A stretch of DNA of 9,013 nt from Tannerella sp. Lineage in GTDB: Bacteria; Bacteroidota; Bacteroidia; Bacteroidales; Tannerellaceae. Numbering within the stretch: the stretch's first letter is position 1; each line of letters begins with the position of its first letter. Where the stretch lies: the NCBI GenBank assembly GCA_031259505.1, contig JAIRLL010000244.1:1-9013 (forward strand), in the 5' to 3' direction. Below are positions 5,706 to 9,013 of the stretch, in pieces. The translations under genes and the position numbers were made by a program. Under the pieces are notes generated by a model. That model saw only the letters and a list, made by a program, of their open reading frames with translations, was not told the origin of the DNA and did no database searches.

Positions 5706-8700
5706 TTAAAATGATAGCTTAACACCGCAGACGATGTTTCTCGTCGACGGCAGGTGCGGACGGTTGCCGGTGTCGTTCGATACGTATTCGGGATCCCAGA
5801 AGGAGAAATTTGTCCAGTTGTACAGATTCTTTCCCGATATGTAGACTTGCAGATATTCCATTCCACCCAGCGCTTTGAGAACTTTGGGTCCGAAATTGTA
5901 GGAGAGGGAAACGTCCTGCAGGCGTACGAAACTGCGGTCTTCGTAGATGCCGCTCGTCTGGGCGGGCGAGTTGTAGATGCCCGTGGCGTTGTTCACCCCG
6001 TTGGTGGGCGTCCAGTACTGGCGCGTGGCCTGCTGGTTGATGCGGTACACGTCGTCCGAGCGCGACGACACGTTGACGTAGTCGTAGTTGTTCCACATGT
6101 AGTATCCGTTGCCTCCCTGTATGGAGTTGAGGAAGAAGTAGAGCGACCAGTTTTTGTACGTCAGCGTATTGCTTATGCTGAATGCGTAGTTGGGCGACTT
6201 GTTGCCGACGATGGTACGGTCGTCGGGCGTGATGCTTCCGCTGCCGTCCTTGTCCCAGTATTTGTACTGTCCCGGATACCATCCGCTGAGGATGTTGCCG
6301 GAATAGAGATCCTGCTCTGTCCAGAGGCCGCCGGTCATCTTGTAGTCGTAGATGGAAAGGATAGGCTCGCCCACGAACCACGAGTTGCCTTCGTCGATGT
6401 CGTTGTCGCCGCCGTAGAGTTTCGTGATTTTGTCGCGGTTCAGCGTAAAGGTGACGCCCATGTCCCACTTGAAGTCGTGCAGGTCGACGTTGCGCGAATT
6501 GACGGACAGTTCGACGCCGTTGTTTTTGATACCGCCGATGTTTGTCCATATTTCTTCGTAGCCGGACGACCAGGGTATTTTGCGTTTGACCAGCACGTCG
6601 TTCGTCTGCGCCGTATAGATTTCGACGGAGCCGCTGATGCGGCGATCCAGCAGTCCGAAGTCGATACCCACGTTGTAGGAATTGGTTTTTTCCCAGGCCA
6701 GCGACGAGTTGGCCATCGTGTTGGGATATACGCCGACGACGGAACTTGATCCGTAGACGTATTGCTGCGTGGACATCTGGGCGAGGCTGCTGTAGCGGCC
6801 GATACCCTGGTTACCGTTCTGTCCGTACGAAAGGCGGAGCTTGAGGTAGAGCCACGGCAACGTTTCCATAAAGGATTCTTCGGAAGCGATCCATCCGAGC
6901 GATACCGAAGGCAGAGTGACGAATTTGGAGTTCACGCCGAATCCCGAGAATCCGTCGCGGCGTACGGTTGCACCGGCCATGTAACGGTTACGGAACTGGT
7001 AGTTGACACGCCCCATGTACGATACGCCCGTCTCCTGCCATGCCTTGTTGTCGCTCGTGCTGAGCTTCGTGCCCATATCCATCTTGTTGTATTCGAGGAT
7101 GGGATTCTCGAAAAACTCGGAGGTGAAGACGTACGATTCGCCCGCATACTTCTCACGGCTGTAGAGGAGCGTGGCCTGCACGCTGTGCTCGCCGAACCTG
7201 TTCTGGTACGAGACGATGTTGTTGTAAATCCAGCTGCGCGTTTCTTCCGGCCTTCTTTCGGCTTTTCCGTTGGTAGCCACGCCGTCGGACGTGGTGACGG
7301 GATAGAAGATGTTGCGCTTGCGGTTGTAGTATGTGTTGGAGTAGTTGAAGTCGTACGTCAGCCCCTTCACGAAGGGCACTTCCACCTTGACGTTCCCCAC
7401 GAAGAAGAGTTCGTTGCGTATGTCGACGTCGCTCACCAGCAGTCCGCGCATCGGATGCGGCATGTACGTCTCACCGGTCAGGTAGACCGATTCGGGTACC
7501 TCCGGGTCGGTTACGTTAGCCAGCGGGCTGATTTTGCGCGCGTCGTCCAGATTGGCCGCGATGCCGGAATAGTCGCGATACGAATAGTTGACGTTCATCC
7601 CTACCGAGAGCCAGTCCGTCAGTTTGCCGTCGATTTTGGTGTTGAACGTGTAACGGTCGAACAGGTCGTTCACGCGAATGCGTTCCTCGCCCGTGTACGA
7701 CACGGAGGCGTAGTAGTTCACCCTGTCGCTTTGTCCCGAAAAACTTGCGTCGTAGCTCTGGATGACGGGATTGTCGGCCAGCGCCGCGTCGACCCAGTCG
7801 ATGTCGTGCCCGCCTTTCAGATACATGTCTTTTTCTTCCTGCGTACGGAGCGAGCGCGAGACGACTTCGCGGTTGCCGACGTCCGGATAGGCCGGCTTGC
7901 CCGCGTCGCTCGTCGGGTTTGTCCTGTACCACGTGTACAGACTCTGCTGATAGTAGTAGTCCGTCAGGCGGAGGGCATACTGTTCAGCGTTCATCACCTT
8001 CATCCTGATGTTCGAAGGCGCCTGTACGCCGTAGTAGGCGTTCAGCGAAATGCGCGGTTTGCCCTGTTTGCCTTTTTTGGTCGTGATCAGCACGACGCCG
8101 TTGGCCGAGCGCGAGCCGTAAACGGCGGCCGCACTGGCGTCCTTGAGGATGTCGATGTACTCGATGTCGTTCACGTTGATGTTGACAATCGAGCCGTTGT
8201 AGATGATGCCGTCCAGCACGATAAGCGGATTGTCGTTGGCCGAGAGCGACGTCTTTCCTCGGATCGAAATGGACGCTTCGCCTTCGGCATTGGCATTCTG
8301 CGTGATGCTGACGCCTGCCGACGCGCCGGACAGCGCCTGTGCGAGATCCGTGTTGGGCAGCTTGCTCGTTCCTTCCATCGTCACGCGCCCTACGGCGCCC
8401 GTCAGATCGCTCTTTTTCATCGTACCGTAGCCGACGACGATTACTTCGTCCAGCGCCTGAAGGTCTTCCTGAAGCGTGACCTGCAAAGTAGTGAGATTGC
8501 CGACGGCGATTTCCTGGGTGATGTACCCGATAAAGGAAATCTGCAATACGGCATCATTGCCCTGGACGCTCAGGCTGAAAGACCCGTTGACGTCCGTAAT
8601 GGTTCCGTTGGCAGTGCCCTTCTCCAGGATGTTGGCCCCGATGACCGTCTCGCCGGTGATGTCGACTACTGTTCCGCTCACACGTTTCTGCGCATGCAGT

Positions 8701-8786
8701 GCAAGCGAACAACTCAGGACACACAACATGCACAGCGCCTTTCGCCATGTGTCCCGTCTACACAATAAAAGAATTTTTTTTCTCAT
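5706..8786 (-). CDS. SusC/RagA-family TonB-dependent outer-membrane transporter
   Basis: This is the outer-membrane channel of the SusC/SusD pair, importing a ligand into the periplasm with energy from TonB-ExbBD. The 1026-residue product has a signal peptide (about 1-33, ending LALHAQ), then a carboxypeptidase-D-regulatory-like domain (about 35-110, VSGTVVDITGETVIGANI and ISFIGY). A TonB-box-like stretch LDEVIVVGYGTMKK (112-125) and the plug follow, with SIRGKTSL (174-181), PLIVLDG and the SusC signature DILKDASAAAVYGSRSANG (212-230) to VLITTKKGK. A long 22-strand-type barrel ends in GVKLSF. A DKDGSGSITPDDR segment near residues 842-854 resembles the Asp-rich loop common in this family. There is no extra N-terminal STN domain, so no direct sign of anti-sigma/ECF control. 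Codons 2-5 contain a run of eight A (8781-8774), a possible slippage site. Substrate unknown. Confidence 0.97.
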   Translation of the reverse strand: MRKKILLLCRRDTWRKALCMLCVLSCSLALHAQKRVSGTVVDITGETVIGANILEKGTANGTITDVNGSFSLSVQGNDAVLQISFIGYITQEIAVGNLTTLQVTLQEDLQALDEVIVVGYGTMKKSDLTGAVGRVTMEGTSKLPNTDLAQALSGASAGVSITQNANAEGEASISIRGKTSLSANDNPLIVLDGIIYNGSIVNINVNDIEYIDILKDASAAAVYGSRSANGVVLITTKKGKQGKPRISLNAYYGVQAPSNIRMKVMNAEQYALRLTDYYYQQSLYTWYRTNPTSDAGKPAYPDVGNREVVSRSLRTQEEKDMYLKGGHDIDWVDAALADNPVIQSYDASFSGQSDRVNYYASVSYTGEERIRVNDLFDRYTFNTKIDGKLTDWLSVGMNVNYSYRDYSGIAANLDDARKISPLANVTDPEVPESVYLTGETYMPHPMRGLLVSDVDIRNELFFVGNVKVEVPFVKGLTYDFNYSNTYYNRKRNIFYPVTTSDGVATNGKAERRPEETRSWIYNNIVSYQNRFGEHSVQATLLYSREKYAGESYVFTSEFFENPILEYNKMDMGTKLSTSDNKAWQETGVSYMGRVNYQFRNRYMAGATVRRDGFSGFGVNSKFVTLPSVSLGWIASEESFMETLPWLYLKLRLSYGQNGNQGIGRYSSLAQMSTQQYVYGSSSVVGVYPNTMANSSLAWEKTNSYNVGIDFGLLDRRISGSVEIYTAQTNDVLVKRKIPWSSGYEEIWTNIGGIKNNGVELSVNSRNVDLHDFKWDMGVTFTLNRDKITKLYGGDNDIDEGNSWFVGEPILSIYDYKMTGGLWTEQDLYSGNILSGWYPGQYKYWDKDGSGSITPDDRTIVGNKSPNYAFSISNTLTYKNWSLYFFLNSIQGGNGYYMWNNYDYVNVSSRSDDVYRINQQATRQYWTPTNGVNNATGIYNSPAQTSGIYEDRSFVRLQDVSLSYNFGPKVLKALGGMEYLQVYISGKNLYNWTNFSFWDPEYVSNDTGNRPHLPSTRNIVCGVKLSF

Positions 8787-8831
8787 AGGTTAATTGTTAA
8801 TGAGGTTAATGTAAAAGAATAATTTAAATGC

Positions 8832-8884
8832 ACAAAGATTCCGGGAAACGTCAGGACGTAATCCTTCGCTCCCGAAATCTTTGT
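8832..8884. repeat. 15-bp imperfect inverted repeat overlapping the susC promoter
   Basis: Left arm ACAAAGATTCCGGGA (8832-8846) and right arm TCCCGAAATCTTTGT (8870-8884) are reverse complements except at one pair (8841/8875). The 23-base centre itself contains ACGTC AG GACGT. Each arm ends in AATCTTTG read outward, so a -7-like element faces each way. It may be a regulator's binding site or an RNA hairpin. Confidence 0.65.
8833..8840 (-). promoter_or_regulatory. Probable -7 element of the susC-susD promoter
   Basis: AATCTTTG on the minus strand differs from TAnnTTTG only at its first base. It would start transcription near 8826, giving an A/T-rich leader of about 40 bases before the susC ATG. 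No TTTG sits 19-21 bases upstream, as might be expected of a promoter that needs an activator or an alternative sigma factor. Confidence 0.45.
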
Positions 8885-8899
8885 TTTCTTTTCCCAAAA

Positions 8900-8914
8900 C
8901 TGTAGCGACTACAG
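8900..8914 (-). terminator. Short hairpin, possible terminator of an upstream gene
   Basis: CTGTAG (8900-8905) and CTACAG (8909-8914) form a perfect 6-bp stem around CGA. On the minus strand the stem is followed by TTTT and preceded by TTTTTT, so it could work weakly in either direction. A minus-strand gene beyond 9013 may end here. The stem is short and only four T follow. Confidence 0.35.
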
Positions 8915-8981
8915 AAAAAATTACTTGAGAATATTTTTTTAATTTGCTGGTATATGTTATTATACGCGCGCGAAACGCCAG

Positions 8982-9013
<32 letters not shown>

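Noticed and set aside
6762..8768. 668-codon open frame on the plus strand opposite susC
   Set aside because: It is the antisense shadow of susC, and its sequence is low-complexity V/R/A-rich with no family signature.

Overview
The window is a stretch of a Bacteroidales-type (phylum Bacteroidota) chromosome. Every gene I can support lies on the minus strand. Three things point to this phylum: a SusC/SusD outer-membrane uptake pair, a Porin_O/P-type barrel protein, and promoters of the Bacteroidota form (TTTG, a spacer of about 19 bases, then TAnnTTTG) in place of E. coli-type -35/-10 boxes. The coding DNA looks GC-rich for the phylum. I cannot name the genus.

Layout, read in the direction of transcription from high to low coordinates. 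Positions 9013-8787 are the upstream region of susC: a (TC)14 dinucleotide tract running off the window edge, a small hairpin, and an imperfect 15-bp inverted repeat overlapping the likely susC promoter. Next come susC (8786-5706) and susD (5684-3963), 21 bases apart and closed by a strong intrinsic terminator (3934-3901). A 620-base gene-poor gap (3962-3337) carries a perfect 29-bp inverted repeat and six degenerate 21-bp tandem repeats. It is followed by a porin-like outer-membrane barrel gene (3336-2080). A 277-base gap then holds a good -7 promoter element and a leader that can fold into two mutually exclusive hairpins, ahead of a probable 69-codon orphan gene (1802-1593). Last comes a very good Bacteroidota promoter (1435-1405) driving trpC (1358-531), which overlaps trpF by 4 bases (ATGA). 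trpF starts at 534 and runs off the left edge without a stop.

Function: SusC (TonB-dependent channel) and SusD (surface lipoprotein) form one import complex, but no enzyme or regulator beside them identifies the substrate. The porin is a separate single-gene unit. TrpF and TrpC catalyse consecutive steps of tryptophan synthesis (phosphoribosylanthranilate to CdRP to indole-3-glycerol phosphate). Here the pair has its own promoter, and no trpE, trpG, trpD or trpB lies upstream in the window.

I found no defence system, mobile element, CRISPR array, tRNA or rRNA. The unexplained material is all in the intergenic regions: the minisatellite, the long palindrome, the switch-like leader, the dinucleotide tract, and the palindrome on the susC promoter.
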